Shown: positions 8,439 through 16,760, counted from the stretch's first letter. The stretch: 64,000 nucleotides of DNA from Granulosicoccus sp. (GCA_020627685.1 JAHDGK010000018.1:1-64000); one strand, 5' to 3'. Notes: a model not told the origin generated them from the letters alone. Made by a program: numbers and translations.

Positions 8439-9236
8439 ATGTCCATCGCTCGTACACAAACGTTTGAGAATTACTTGTCGCCATCAGATGAGAATTCTGA
8501 TCAGGTATTCGTCATCTCCAACTGTCTTACTGATGCGGAGTATGTGTCCAGTTTGCTGAATCGAAGCGGCTATCGGAGCAAATGGGTTTCTTTTGTAAAA
8601 TCTTTATCTCAGGTTCCGGCTGAGTGCGAACAGCTGTCGAGTCAGTCTGCGGCTACCGTGTTATGCCATAGGAAATTCGAAAACTACAAATTAGGTCCTT
8701 TGGATCAATTGCTTCCGGGTCAACGCATCATTGTCTTATCCGACTGCGATGCCGAGCATACTGTTGTGACACTCCTCAATAGCGGGGCTCATTACTTTTT
8801 TAATCTGCGGGAAAACGAATCTTTGCTGCAAGCCCGATTACAGGCTGCCCTCCGCTTTAACGAAGCAGCTACCAGCAAATCATTCGTCGTGGGTGATATT
8901 GACTTTGACGCGACTAAGCGACAAATAACGCGCAGGGGCAAAATAATTGATTTAAGCCCAAAGGAATACGAGCTGGCTTACTACTTGTTTTCTAATCGGG
9001 ATCGCGTGGTTTGCAATAGTGAATTAATGACGTCTATTTGGTCCCTGCCTGCCTCTAATGACACCCGCCGTATCGATACCGCAGCCTGCCGCCTTAGAAA
9101 AAAGCTGTTACTCAATACTGAAAATGGTTGGCAGCTAAAACGACTGCGTAATATCGGGTATCGGCTAATACCCGTTGCTGCCGAGCTCATGGGTGAGCAA
9201 GAAGTACGCGAGCCTCGAGTAGCGGCAATCGGTTAA
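8439..9236 (+). CDS. OmpR-type winged-helix regulator with degenerate receiver
   Basis: A 265-aa protein. The C-terminal half (about 145-245) is a Trans_Reg_C winged helix: FVVGDIDFDATKRQITRRG, then LSPKEYELAYYLFSNRDRVV, a recognition-helix region with DTRRIDTAACRLRKKL, and a wing ending IGYRLIP. The N-terminal half has receiver-like alternation (VFVISNCLTDAEYVSSLL, IIVLSDCDAEHTV), but where the phospho-acceptor Asp should be the strand reads TVLCHRKFEN with no Asp. No histidine kinase is adjacent. It is probably a phosphorylation-independent orphan regulator. Downstream RNase J is convergent (7 bp gap), so the targets are not indicated by operon context. Confidence 0.75.
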   Translation: MSIARTQTFENYLSPSDENSDQVFVISNCLTDAEYVSSLLNRSGYRSKWVSFVKSLSQVPAECEQLSSQSAATVLCHRKFENYKLGPLDQLLPGQRIIVLSDCDAEHTVVTLLNSGAHYFFNLRENESLLQARLQAALRFNEAATSKSFVVGDIDFDATKRQITRRGKIIDLSPKEYELAYYLFSNRDRVVCNSELMTSIWSLPASNDTRRIDTAACRLRKKLLLNTENGWQLKRLRNIGYRLIPVAAELMGEQEVREPRVAAIG

Positions 9237-9243
9237 AGCGCCG

Positions 9244-10611
9244 TCACGAGCAGCTGATTTTTTCCAGGTTCTGTTTACCCACGCCGAGCCGACCACAATT
9301 CACTGCGTTACGTCGAATGGCAGTGGTGGGTGCGAGCATGAATAAATCTCCGTTTTTGCCGGTCAGTTGTTTGCTGATACCGCAAGTTTTTGCAAGGGCG
9401 CTTTGCGCTGCCATATGCGATTGTTCTCCATGAACCGGAATCAGAACGCGAGGTTTAACCCAATCATAGAGGCTGCGTAGTTCTTCTGCTCCGGGATGTC
9501 CTGACGCATGGATCGGTAATTCAGATTCCTCCGGCGTTATGACACGAATGCCACGTGCGCTGAGTCGGGCAATAAGGTTTTGAATAGATAGTTCGTTTCC
9601 CGGTATCGCGCGAGCACTGAATATCACCGTGTCGCCTTCCTCTAAAGACAGATCCCGGAAGCTGCCATGACTAAGGCGATTCAATGCTGTTCGGGGTTCT
9701 CCCTGGCTACCTGTTGCAACAAGAAGTAAGGTTTCTCTGGGTAAGTAGGCTAAATGTTCGGATTGAACCATGCTGGCTTCGTTCGGCCACAGTCCTGTGG
9801 TTCTTGCTGCTGACGCGGTGGTGATTAAAGAACGGCCCAGTAAGCCCAAGTGCCGATTGGTTGCCGAGGCGACTTTGGCCAAGGTATGAAGTCTTGCGAT
9901 ATTGCTGCCGAAGCAAGCAACGATGACTCTGCCGCTTGCACTATGGATGTGCTGGTAAAGCCCTTCATATAATTCGCCTTCAGACAGTGAATGCCCGGGC
10001 TGATCCGCACAGGTGGAATCGCATACCATCGCTTGTACGCCAGATTCACCGATGGCTCGGTAGACTGTTTCGCTGAAGTCATGACCCACCTGTGGGTGTT
10101 TGTCCAGTTTCCAATCGGCAGTATGAAAGACACTGCCAGCTGATGTGCGTATCACCACCCCACAGGGGCTGGGAATAGAGTGCGTATTGGGTATCCATTC
10201 GACATCAAATACACCTATTTGAATCCGATCTCCCGCATCGACAAGATGAACAGGGACCTTATCCTGCAGCCCATGTTCAACCAGTTTACGTCTGAGCATT
10301 TCGGCAGTGAACGCTGTGGCATAGACTGGGCAGCGTAGGCGTTTCCATAGGTGGGCAACCGCACCAATATGATCTTCATGGGCGTGAGTAAGCAGCAATG
10401 CCTGTAACTGCTCAGGCTTTTGAGTAATGAATTCCGGGTCGGGCATCTGAATGTCGTATCCGCTGGAGTTGCTGCCATCGGCATCTCGGAAGGTGACACC
10501 GCAGTCGACCATCAACCACTGCTCATCGTGGCCGTATAAATTCATGTTCATGCCGATTTCCCCACAGCCGCCCAGAGGCAGAAACCAGAAGTCGTGATTG
10601 TCAGGGGTCAT
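9244..10611 (-). CDS. rnj: Ribonuclease J-like metallo-beta-lactamase nuclease
   Basis: A 455-aa protein. It starts FLPLGGCGEIGMNMNLYG, the RNase J N-terminal signature, and carries the metal-binding HAHEDH at residues 76-81 (HxHxDH). Further metal or phosphate motifs are NTHSIPSPCG, HTADWK, the beta-CASP block GSQGEP and GHPGAEEL, and a late HGEQSH. RNase J is a 5'-3' exonuclease and endonuclease. This protein is about 100 residues shorter than Bacillus RNase J and ends just after the MBL domain, so the usual C-terminal domain is missing. RNase J is uncommon in Gammaproteobacteria, where RNase E dominates. Divergent from the CNNM gene over a short gap. Confidence 0.8.
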   Translation of the reverse strand: MTPDNHDFWFLPLGGCGEIGMNMNLYGHDEQWLMVDCGVTFRDADGSNSSGYDIQMPDPEFITQKPEQLQALLLTHAHEDHIGAVAHLWKRLRCPVYATAFTAEMLRRKLVEHGLQDKVPVHLVDAGDRIQIGVFDVEWIPNTHSIPSPCGVVIRTSAGSVFHTADWKLDKHPQVGHDFSETVYRAIGESGVQAMVCDSTCADQPGHSLSEGELYEGLYQHIHSASGRVIVACFGSNIARLHTLAKVASATNRHLGLLGRSLITTASAARTTGLWPNEASMVQSEHLAYLPRETLLLVATGSQGEPRTALNRLSHGSFRDLSLEEGDTVIFSARAIPGNELSIQNLIARLSARGIRVITPEESELPIHASGHPGAEELRSLYDWVKPRVLIPVHGEQSHMAAQSALAKTCGISKQLTGKNGDLFMLAPTTAIRRNAVNCGRLGVGKQNLEKISCS

Positions 10612-10702
10612 CTTTGCGGCTTATTCTCGGTCAGTAGGGATACAACATCAGGTAAAATCAAGACTTACGCTATTGCGCAAGTGTCGACGGACTCAGAGCT
10701 TC

Positions 10703-11794
10703 ATGTATACATTGTTAATCGTGTTCCTGTTTGTCTCAATCATTTTTTCTTTCTTATGTTCCATTTGGGAGGCAGTGTTGCTGAGCATCACGCCGTCATT
10801 CACCCAAATGAAAATTCAGAATGGAGAAGAACTGGGAACATCGCTCAAAGAGTTTAAGGACAATATAGATCGACCGCTAGCGGCTATTCTGACGCTTAAC
10901 ACCATTGCCCATACTGTAGGCGCTATAGGCGTCGGAGCACAGGCGACCAAAATCTGGGGCGCATCGTTTATGTCCACTGCGGTGGTGCCTGTAGTGATGA
11001 CACTAGCCATTCTGCTGCTTTCAGAGATCATCCCGAAAACCATTGGTGCAAACTATTGGCGCGAGCTGGCAGGTTTTACTGTTCGGTGCTTAAAGTTTGT
11101 CATGTGGGTGCTGGCACCGCTGGTTTTTGTCAGTCAAATAATCACCAAAGCCTTAAAAAAGGACAAGGAAGCGTCCGTACTGAGTCGTGCTGATTTCGGC
11201 GCCATGGCCGAACTGGGAACCCAGCAAGGTGTCTTTGACGAAGGAGAGTCTAATATTCTGAGAAATCTGCTGCGATTCAACACTATTTTTGCCAAGAACG
11301 TTATGACGCCACGGACTGTCATGGTGGCAGCCGATCAAACGACGAGCATCAGAGACTTTCACGATACTCACCCAAATTTAAGGTTTTCCCGTATACCTGT
11401 GTTTGATACGTCCCAAGACCATGTGACCGGATACATTCTTAAGGACCAGATGTTAAAACAGTTGGTCGATGGCAACGGTGATAATTCGCTGGAAACCATA
11501 AGACGCGATATTCTTGCTGTTGAAGAATCCTTCCCGATTCCTGATTTGTTTAGTCACTTCACGGCTAAGCGTGAGCACATTGCCATGGTGGTTGATGAGT
11601 TCGGTGGTACCGCGGGCCTGGTTACTATGGAAGACGTTATCGAAACGCTTTTGGGGCTGGAAATTGTCGATGAACAGGACAATGCGGCAGACATGCAAGT
11701 GCTGGCCAGAAAGCAGTGGGAGCAACGGGCACGCAATATTGGGTTGTTGGAATCTGAGAGCGGGTCAACCAATGAGGGTAGTGCGCCGGGTTAA
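10703..11794 (+). CDS. CNNM/CorC-HlyC family membrane protein with CBS pair
   Basis: 363 aa from the ATG at 10703. The open frame extends further up, but that part overlaps the divergent RNase J start and is unlike a membrane-protein N-terminus. The DUF21 (CNNM) domain occupies residues 1-155, with three or four hydrophobic helices (TLLIVFLFVSIIFSFL; VVPVVMTLAILLLSEIIPKT; FVMWVLAPLVFVSQ). The E-I-I-P-K-T motif is typical of the family. A CBS-domain pair follows (residues about 190-320), including VMTPRTVM, FSRIPVF and VDEFGGTAGLVTMEDV. Homologues are linked to Mg/Co homeostasis. The C-terminal CorC_HlyC domain is absent, so this is a short form. Confidence 0.85.
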   Translation: MYTLLIVFLFVSIIFSFLCSIWEAVLLSITPSFTQMKIQNGEELGTSLKEFKDNIDRPLAAILTLNTIAHTVGAIGVGAQATKIWGASFMSTAVVPVVMTLAILLLSEIIPKTIGANYWRELAGFTVRCLKFVMWVLAPLVFVSQIITKALKKDKEASVLSRADFGAMAELGTQQGVFDEGESNILRNLLRFNTIFAKNVMTPRTVMVAADQTTSIRDFHDTHPNLRFSRIPVFDTSQDHVTGYILKDQMLKQLVDGNGDNSLETIRRDILAVEESFPIPDLFSHFTAKREHIAMVVDEFGGTAGLVTMEDVIETLLGLEIVDEQDNAADMQVLARKQWEQRARNIGLLESESGSTNEGSAPG

Positions 11795-11839
11795 GAATCA
11801 ACCCGGCTGTAATGCTATCTTGCTGCTTAGGTGTCTTGT

Positions 11840-12802
11840 TTAGTGGGCAGGTTTTCCACGCATTTTCTGTACGGCTGTAAACACGAGTAGAGCCAGGATT
11901 CCGGCGACCAAGCCGACGGCTGTGTTCAGTAGCGTTGTGGTTAATTGTTCAGCAACCGTGCCGACTCCTTTGATATCAGAGAATACGGGCAGGGCTGAGA
12001 CACCCACGGCTGCTTTCTCGATGAGCACGGCAAGCCAGTGCATGCCGTGTGTCAAAATGCCTCCGCCGACGATAAACATGGCAGCAGTGCCCACCACGGA
12101 CAAGAATTTCATGAGTAGCGGTGCGAACCAGAGAATGCCTTTGCCAATAGCGGTACTGATAGCACCCGGTGTGCGCTCTTGAGTGGCTTGACTGAGGTAC
12201 ACCCCGGCGTCATCGAGTTTAACGATACCCGCAACCAGGCTGTAAACACCGATGGTCATAATGGCTGAAATAGCGATGAGCGTGGCCACCTGAACGCTGA
12301 AAGCGGATGCACTGACGGTACCGAGCGCAATAACAATAATTTCGGCAGACAAAACAAAATCGGTGCGGATCGCGCCTTTTATTTTGTTTTTTTCCATCTC
12401 AACCATATCAACGTCTTCATTGGTGATGGCGTCGATGAGTTGTTTATGATCAGCCTCGGCTTTTTCAGGATGCAAAAACTTGTGGGATATTTTCTCCACA
12501 CCCTCAAAGCACAGATAAAGCCCACCAATCATCAACAAGGGCGTTATGAGCCAAGGCGCCACGACGCTAATTAACAAAGCTACCGGTACCAATATGACTT
12601 TATTGAATGCCGAGCCTTTCGCGACCGCCCATACAACAGGGAGTTCTCTGTCAGCTCTGACGCCAGATACCTGTTCAGCATTAAGCGCGAGATCGTCACC
12701 CAACACACCCGCTGTTTTGCGAGTTGCAATCTTTGTCATTGCTGCGACATCGTCTAGGATGTAAGCAATATCATCAAGTAGCGTTAAAAGGCTGGTGGCC
12801 AT
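11840..12802 (-). CDS. DUF808 family inner-membrane protein
   Basis: 320 aa from the ATG at 12802 (start MATSLLTLLDDIA). A longer frame to 12910 would overlap the divergent rhodanese gene and adds a non-family arginine-rich stretch. The start ASLLTLLDDIAYILDDVAAMTKIA, the segment AVAKGSAFNKVILVPVALLIS and the block KNKIKGAIRTDFVLSAEIIVIALG are hallmarks of DUF808 (YedI-like) proteins. About seven or eight membrane helices are visible. Function unknown. It is convergent with the CNNM gene (45 bp gap) and divergent from the rhodanese gene. Confidence 0.85.
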   Translation of the reverse strand: MATSLLTLLDDIAYILDDVAAMTKIATRKTAGVLGDDLALNAEQVSGVRADRELPVVWAVAKGSAFNKVILVPVALLISVVAPWLITPLLMIGGLYLCFEGVEKISHKFLHPEKAEADHKQLIDAITNEDVDMVEMEKNKIKGAIRTDFVLSAEIIVIALGTVSASAFSVQVATLIAISAIMTIGVYSLVAGIVKLDDAGVYLSQATQERTPGAISTAIGKGILWFAPLLMKFLSVVGTAAMFIVGGGILTHGMHWLAVLIEKAAVGVSALPVFSDIKGVGTVAEQLTTTLLNTAVGLVAGILALLVFTAVQKMRGKPAH

Positions 12803-12928
12803 GGTTTCAGTTCTCGAAATTGATCTCAATCTACAAATGCTAGCCTGAAAACGGGCTTGAAGGCCACTTTGCAGAACTTTTCGTATCGTTGGTGTCCGAG
12901 AATTACACATTTGCAGGAGATAGCCGCT

Positions 12929-13354
12929 TTGTCCCTTCTTAGAAAAGCTCTATTTTTACTTTTATTCACTTCTCCAGCGGTCGCGTTGGCGGAAGTTACG
13001 GAACTGGATAACCCTTCGTTGCAAGCCCTGCAGGAGCAAGGTGTCGCCATTATTGACGTTCGGCGCGAAGACGAATGGTTACAAACCGGGGTGTTGGAAG
13101 GAAGTCATGGGATTACCTTCTTCGACGCTAAGGGACGGTATGACGTTAACGCCTGGCTCAATGAGTTGTCTAAGCATGTGTCGCCGGATCAACCCTTTGT
13201 TCTGATCTGCGCGCGCGGGGTACGCTCATCAAAAATAGCAGAGCTTTTGGATAAACGGCTGGGGTACGAAGCGGTCCACAACGTCACCAAAGGTATCTAC
13301 GAGTGGATTAAGAAAGAAAAGCCTGTGGTTAAGTGGGATCAAGCAAACGGTTAG
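12929..13354 (+). CDS. Exported rhodanese-domain protein
   Basis: 141 aa from the TTG at 12929, chosen because AGGAGA lies at 12914-12919 with 9 bp spacing and the protein then begins with a classical signal peptide (SLLRKALFLLLFTSPAVALA). An ATG further up at 12857 would bury that signal. A single rhodanese domain follows: VAIIDVRREDEWLQTGVLEGSHGI and the active-site loop CARGVRS with Cys94. It probably transfers sulfane sulfur in the periplasm or acts as a redox/thiol carrier. Its own terminator follows 9 bp after the stop. Confidence 0.85.
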   Translation: MSLLRKALFLLLFTSPAVALAEVTELDNPSLQALQEQGVAIIDVRREDEWLQTGVLEGSHGITFFDAKGRYDVNAWLNELSKHVSPDQPFVLICARGVRSSKIAELLDKRLGYEAVHNVTKGIYEWIKKEKPVVKWDQANG

Positions 13355-13362
13355 CCACAACG

Positions 13363-13395
13363 AAAAAGGCCTGCCGGTGAGGGCAGGCCTTTTCG
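13363..13395 (+). terminator. Rho-independent terminator after the rhodanese gene
   Basis: The stem AAAGGCCTGCC / GGGCAGGCCTTTT has a five-base loop and a T-run. A-rich bases on the other side mean it could also work for the convergent HiPIP gene. Confidence 0.85.
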
Positions 13396-13450
13396 TGTTA
13401 TTGATGTTGACCGCCTGCCGCAAATGCGCAGGGGCCGAACCAACATTAGC

Positions 13451-13747
13451 TTAAGACTTCGGTACGAATGCGCTGCAAGAAGCTTCAGCACCGACGGAAC
13501 TGCCAGGGAATAGTGGGCAACTTCCAACCGACTCTCCAGCAATTTCAGTGTACAACGCGCAGCTGATGCACATTTTGCCTTCGGGAGCATCGTTGGTGTA
13601 TTGCAGTGCCTTAGCCTGAGCTGATTCCGGGTCGACCATGGGGTCAGCCGCGTGGCTCGGCAAGCTCGTTATAAGGGCGCTCAGAGGAACTGCTGCTGCA
13701 CCGGCGCTAAACAAGGTAACAAACTTACGTCGTTTAATATCAGTCAT
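13451..13747 (-). CDS. High-potential iron-sulfur protein (HiPIP)
   Basis: A 98-aa precursor. A twin-arginine leader begins DIKRRKFVTLFSAG, with cleavage expected after SHA at residue 33, so the holoprotein is exported folded by Tat. Four cysteines, Cys60, Cys63, Cys77 and Cys91, are spaced C-x2-C-x13-C-x13-C, the HiPIP [4Fe-4S] pattern. HiPIPs carry electrons at high potential in the periplasm, for example to terminal oxidases or peroxidases. The di-haem peroxidase-family lipoprotein elsewhere in this window is a possible partner, but that is inference. A candidate Fur box lies 120 bp upstream. Confidence 0.92.
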   Translation of the reverse strand: MTDIKRRKFVTLFSAGAAAVPLSALITSLPSHAADPMVDPESAQAKALQYTNDAPEGKMCISCALYTEIAGESVGSCPLFPGSSVGAEASCSAFVPKS

Positions 13748-13866
13748 TCTATTTTCCTTTTTCGGTCAATTGCTTCTGTTCACTTAATCTATACGACAAT
13801 CGTGCCGTTTAAACGTTCAACGGCTGAACTTCTTTAAACGTTAATAGAATCAGTTCACTTAATAAA

Positions 13867-13885
13867 GGTAATGAGAATTATTATT
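13867..13885. promoter_or_regulatory. Candidate Fur box upstream of HiPIP
   Basis: The 19-mer GGTAATGAGAATTATTATT agrees with the canonical Fur box (GATAATGATAATCATTATC) at 15 of 19 positions by eye. It lies 120 bp upstream of the leftward HiPIP start and just after the stop of the 58-aa gene. If real, it would repress an Fe-S electron carrier under iron excess or sense iron indirectly. Confidence 0.4.
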
Positions 13886-13887
13886 AA

Positions 13888-14064
13888 TTAGGCGTGAGCG
13901 ATTTGACTGTTAGCTGATACCAGCTGATCGTATTGTTTTTGAAAGTGGGCGATGAGTTGCAAATGCCGCCTAATGACTTCTGCGCTGCAGTTTGCCTTGA
14001 CCGCCGGAAGCGTTTTGATGAGTTCACGCAAGTTGCGCGTTACGTTGTGTAGATTGTTACCCAT
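13888..14064 (-). CDS. Small hypothetical protein, 58 aa
   Basis: A 58-codon frame from ATG at 14064 (CAT at 14062-14064) to TAA at 13888-13890. A strong ribosome binding site, CAGGAGAGG, lies directly upstream with about 5 bp spacing. The product begins MGNNLHNVTRNLRELIKTL, is helical and slightly basic, and contains one cysteine near residue 25. No membrane helix or signal peptide. I do not recognise the family. The good Shine-Dalgarno and the amphipathic helical composition favour a real gene. It lies between the HiPIP and MoaD-like genes, all on the same strand. Confidence 0.55.
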   Translation of the reverse strand: MGNNLHNVTRNLRELIKTLPAVKANCSAEVIRRHLQLIAHFQKQYDQLVSANSQIAHA

Positions 14065-14228
14065 TGTGCCTCTCCTGACGAAATTGTTGCCTAGACTTTT
14101 TATAGGACGTTTCCTGATAAATACAACATGTTCAGGGTATTACGGCTCTGTAAATACGCCTAAACCATACCGCAGGAGTACCCGGGAGGCGGGTTAAGAA
14201 ATGTTAAGTCTGCCGGATGTCGTTGTGA

Positions 14229-14480
14229 CTACCCGGCCTGAATCGGGGGCATTAGTGACAAATCATCATTGTCACTCAGTTGCGTTGATTCGTAATAATC
14301 TGCCGCAATTACAGCCCCGTTTAGTATGACTAACAGGCGCTGCTCTTCCGGAATGCCCAGATCGTTCAGCAGTGCTGTCAGTGTCAATCCTTCTACATTT
14401 TCCATAGAAGCCGTGTTGCCGGTACAATCTTCCGGTTTGAACCGGACAAGTGGTCCACCAAATTTAATATTAAGAGGCAC
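14229..14480 (-). CDS. MoaD/ThiS-like ubiquitin-fold sulfur carrier
   Basis: An 83-aa beta-grasp protein: LNIKFGGPLVRF, then EGLTLTALLNDLGIPEEQRLLVILNGAVIAADY, then a DLSLMPPIQAG tail. This is the MoaD/ThiS layout, which supplies the dithiolene sulfur of molybdopterin. The C-terminus is Ala-Gly instead of the canonical Gly-Gly that is adenylated and thiocarboxylated, an unusual end. Its start overlaps the aldehyde oxidoreductase stop by 11 bp, so it is coupled to that gene. It is most likely a dedicated sulfur carrier for the tungsten/molybdenum pterin cofactor of the neighbouring enzyme, similar to the MoaD-like gene in known aor clusters. Confidence 0.75.
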   Translation of the reverse strand: MPLNIKFGGPLVRFKPEDCTGNTASMENVEGLTLTALLNDLGIPEEQRLLVILNGAVIAADYYESTQLSDNDDLSLMPPIQAG

Positions 14481-16308
14481 GGTACTCGCCGAGTTTTAAG
14501 CGTTCCAACGTTTCGGGAGTAGGCTGGCCCTCGTCACTCCAACCGCGCAAACTGTAATACTCTGGAAGCATGATATCGAGCTCGGCAACACGGCCTTTGG
14601 CAACCCCTGCGGGGGCGGGCGTTTCTAACAACCGGGGTGGCAGAGTATCGTCAGCCTTAGTGATACCTGCACGTAAGTTAAACAATCGTTCCAGATTCCA
14701 GATGCGCTCACCGGTTTCCAACAAGCGCTCCTGCGTCCAATCATCTCCGCAAGCAGCACTGACTTGTTGCTGTAGTTCGTCAACGTCCCAAGCACCCAAG
14801 GTGAAAATACAAATACCCATGGAATCAACCATGGCTATTTTGTCTTGCGAGTATTTGCACGGCTGAGCTTTACCGTTGCCGCTTTGATCTTGCATGTCTT
14901 CGGCGAACACGTCGTGTTTCAAATGACAAGCACCGCGATTGCTGGTTGCATAGCCCAGACCCATACCTTGCTGTGCACGAGAATCATAACCGGCAAACTC
15001 TTGGCCTTTAACGACCATGGCGAGTTCGGGGCGGCCGTAATGCTCGCAAAGTCGCTTTGCTCCCAAGCCCAACATTTTTCCAAAGCCTTGGTTAAGCCCT
15101 GTTTTTTCTGCCATGACAGTGAGCGCTTCGGCGTTGCCAAAATTCAGTGCAATGCCGTCTGTCTCTTCCTGAGTGATGATGCCAAGTTCGTAAAGCTCCA
15201 TGGCTGCAGCGAGAGTAACACCGAAGGAGATTGGGTCCATTCCGTGTTCGTTCATTAAGTAACCGGCAAACGTCAGCGCATCGATATCATCGACTCCAAC
15301 CACAGGGCCGAATGCAAAAGCCGTTTCGTATTCGAGTCCGCCTGATGCATGGTGGTACTCAGGTCGTTCTCTTATTGCCCAATGATTTTTATCGATGTGA
15401 GCAATGCGGCCACAGCCGATGGTGCAGCCAAAACAGGCTTTGTTTGTGATGAGGTTTTTGTGTCCGTTCTCGTTTACATCAACCATGGCACTTGGATTTA
15501 TTTTGTCCGTGCCATCGAATGTGACATCTTGAAAGTTTCGGGTGGGTAGGCCACCGAATGCGTTCATGGTGTCGATCATGGCGTTAGTGCCAAATTCAGT
15601 TAAGTCTTTACGGCCGGCGTTTTCTTCCAGCAGCTTGTGGGTGTGACTAACCACTTTCATAAACTGATTGGGATTATCGACGTTAACACCGCGAGTGCCT
15701 CGCACAGCGATAGCCTTCAGGTGTTTTGATCCCATAACAGCACCGACCCCAGAACGACCTGCCGCTCTGTGCAAATCGTTAACTACACAGGCGTAGCGAA
15801 CACCCACTTCACCAGCGACACCAATTGACGCCACTTTAATTTGTGGATCTTGTAGGGTGGTCTTTATGGTTTCTTCTGTGTGCCAGACGGTGGTGCCCCA
15901 GTACTCAGTTGCAGGTTCTATGCTGACTTTGTCATCTTGAATAAGCAGGTATACGGGAGTTTCTGAGCGTCCTTCTAAGATGAGTAAATCGTAGCCAGCA
16001 AGCTTTAGTTCAGCGCCGAATTTACCGCCTGAGTTCGAGCAGGCGATGGCGTTGGTCAACGGACCCTTAGTAACAACAGCGTATCTTCCTCCGGTGGAGG
16101 CCATGGTGCCGGTTAATGGTCCGGTCGCGAAAATCAGGACGTTTTCCGGGGACATGGCATCCGCAGCGGGATCCATCATTTCCATTAAGTATTTCGTGGC
16201 AAGCCCACGTGAACCGAGATAGTCATCGCGCCATTGCGTATTAAGTGGCTCTGTACGTGACGTGCCTTCTGTTAGGTTGACGATTAAAACTCTGTTGTGC
16301 CAGCTCAT
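14470..16308 (-). CDS. Aldehyde:ferredoxin oxidoreductase, tungsten-pterin type
   Basis: A 612-aa protein of AOR length (about 605). The N-terminal AOR domain includes VLIFATGPLTGTMASTGGRY and GVAGEVGVRYACVVNDLHRAAGRSGVGAVMGSK, the pterin-binding signature of the family. The [4Fe-4S] ligands are Cys292, Cys295, Cys299 (ACFGCTIGC) and probably Cys500 (MGICIF). A ferredoxin (16305-16730) lies upstream with an ATGA overlap and a MoaD-like gene follows. The enzyme oxidises aldehydes to acids (or reduces acids) with a W-bispterin cofactor and transfers electrons to ferredoxin. The FAD/NADH subunit (AorC) of the bacterial aor operons is absent. Confidence 0.9.
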   Translation of the reverse strand: MSWHNRVLIVNLTEGTSRTEPLNTQWRDDYLGSRGLATKYLMEMMDPAADAMSPENVLIFATGPLTGTMASTGGRYAVVTKGPLTNAIACSNSGGKFGAELKLAGYDLLILEGRSETPVYLLIQDDKVSIEPATEYWGTTVWHTEETIKTTLQDPQIKVASIGVAGEVGVRYACVVNDLHRAAGRSGVGAVMGSKHLKAIAVRGTRGVNVDNPNQFMKVVSHTHKLLEENAGRKDLTEFGTNAMIDTMNAFGGLPTRNFQDVTFDGTDKINPSAMVDVNENGHKNLITNKACFGCTIGCGRIAHIDKNHWAIRERPEYHHASGGLEYETAFAFGPVVGVDDIDALTFAGYLMNEHGMDPISFGVTLAAAMELYELGIITQEETDGIALNFGNAEALTVMAEKTGLNQGFGKMLGLGAKRLCEHYGRPELAMVVKGQEFAGYDSRAQQGMGLGYATSNRGACHLKHDVFAEDMQDQSGNGKAQPCKYSQDKIAMVDSMGICIFTLGAWDVDELQQQVSAACGDDWTQERLLETGERIWNLERLFNLRAGITKADDTLPPRLLETPAPAGVAKGRVAELDIMLPEYYSLRGWSDEGQPTPETLERLKLGEYRAS

Positions 16309-16730
16309 GAACTTACTCCGGCAGGAACGGCATAGACAATGGCGCCGGTAGGGCAGGCTTCAGCACACTTTGGATCGCCATCGCAAAGATTGCATTTCGT
16401 GACTTTACCGCTGCGGGTGTTGTAATTGATCGTGCCGTAAGGGCAGGCCATCGTGCAAACTTTGCAGCCCACACATAACGATTCATTAACAAACTTTGTC
16501 CCCAGTTCCTGATTAATACTGATGGCATCTGTCGGGCAGGCTTTCATACACCAGGCTTCTGAGCACTGAGTGCAGGTGTACGGGATGTTGCGTTTACCGT
16601 GTTCAAACTCAAACACTTTTATACGAGAGAAAGCCGGCGCAAATAAGCCTTCGTGCTCTAGAGAGCAAGCAAGCTCGCACTGAACACAGCTTGTGCATTT
16701 GTTGGCATCCAGGATTAATTCTTTCAACAT
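16305..16730 (-). CDS. 4Fe-4S ferredoxin-type electron-transfer subunit
   Basis: 141 aa with four 4Fe-4S Cys motifs: CTSCVQCELAC, CTQCSEAWCMKAC, CVGCKVCTMAC and CNLCDGDPKCAEAC. This matches the DmsB/HycB/NrfC polyferredoxin family and the AorA-like subunit. It should accept electrons from the aldehyde oxidoreductase encoded next, with which it overlaps by 4 bp (ATGA). No signal peptide, so cytoplasmic. It is the first gene of the compact operon; the DUF937 gene is 30 bp upstream on the same strand, so a longer transcript is possible. Confidence 0.88.
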   Translation of the reverse strand: MLKELILDANKCTSCVQCELACSLEHEGLFAPAFSRIKVFEFEHGKRNIPYTCTQCSEAWCMKACPTDAISINQELGTKFVNESLCVGCKVCTMACPYGTINYNTRSGKVTKCNLCDGDPKCAEACPTGAIVYAVPAGVSS

Positions 16731-16760
16731 ATTGCCCGTTCCTTTATGTGTGACTTTACC

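Noticed and set aside
12857-12928. Upstream ATG start for the rhodanese gene
   Set aside because: It would bury the signal peptide and lacks a ribosome site, while TTG at 12929 has AGGAGA at proper spacing.
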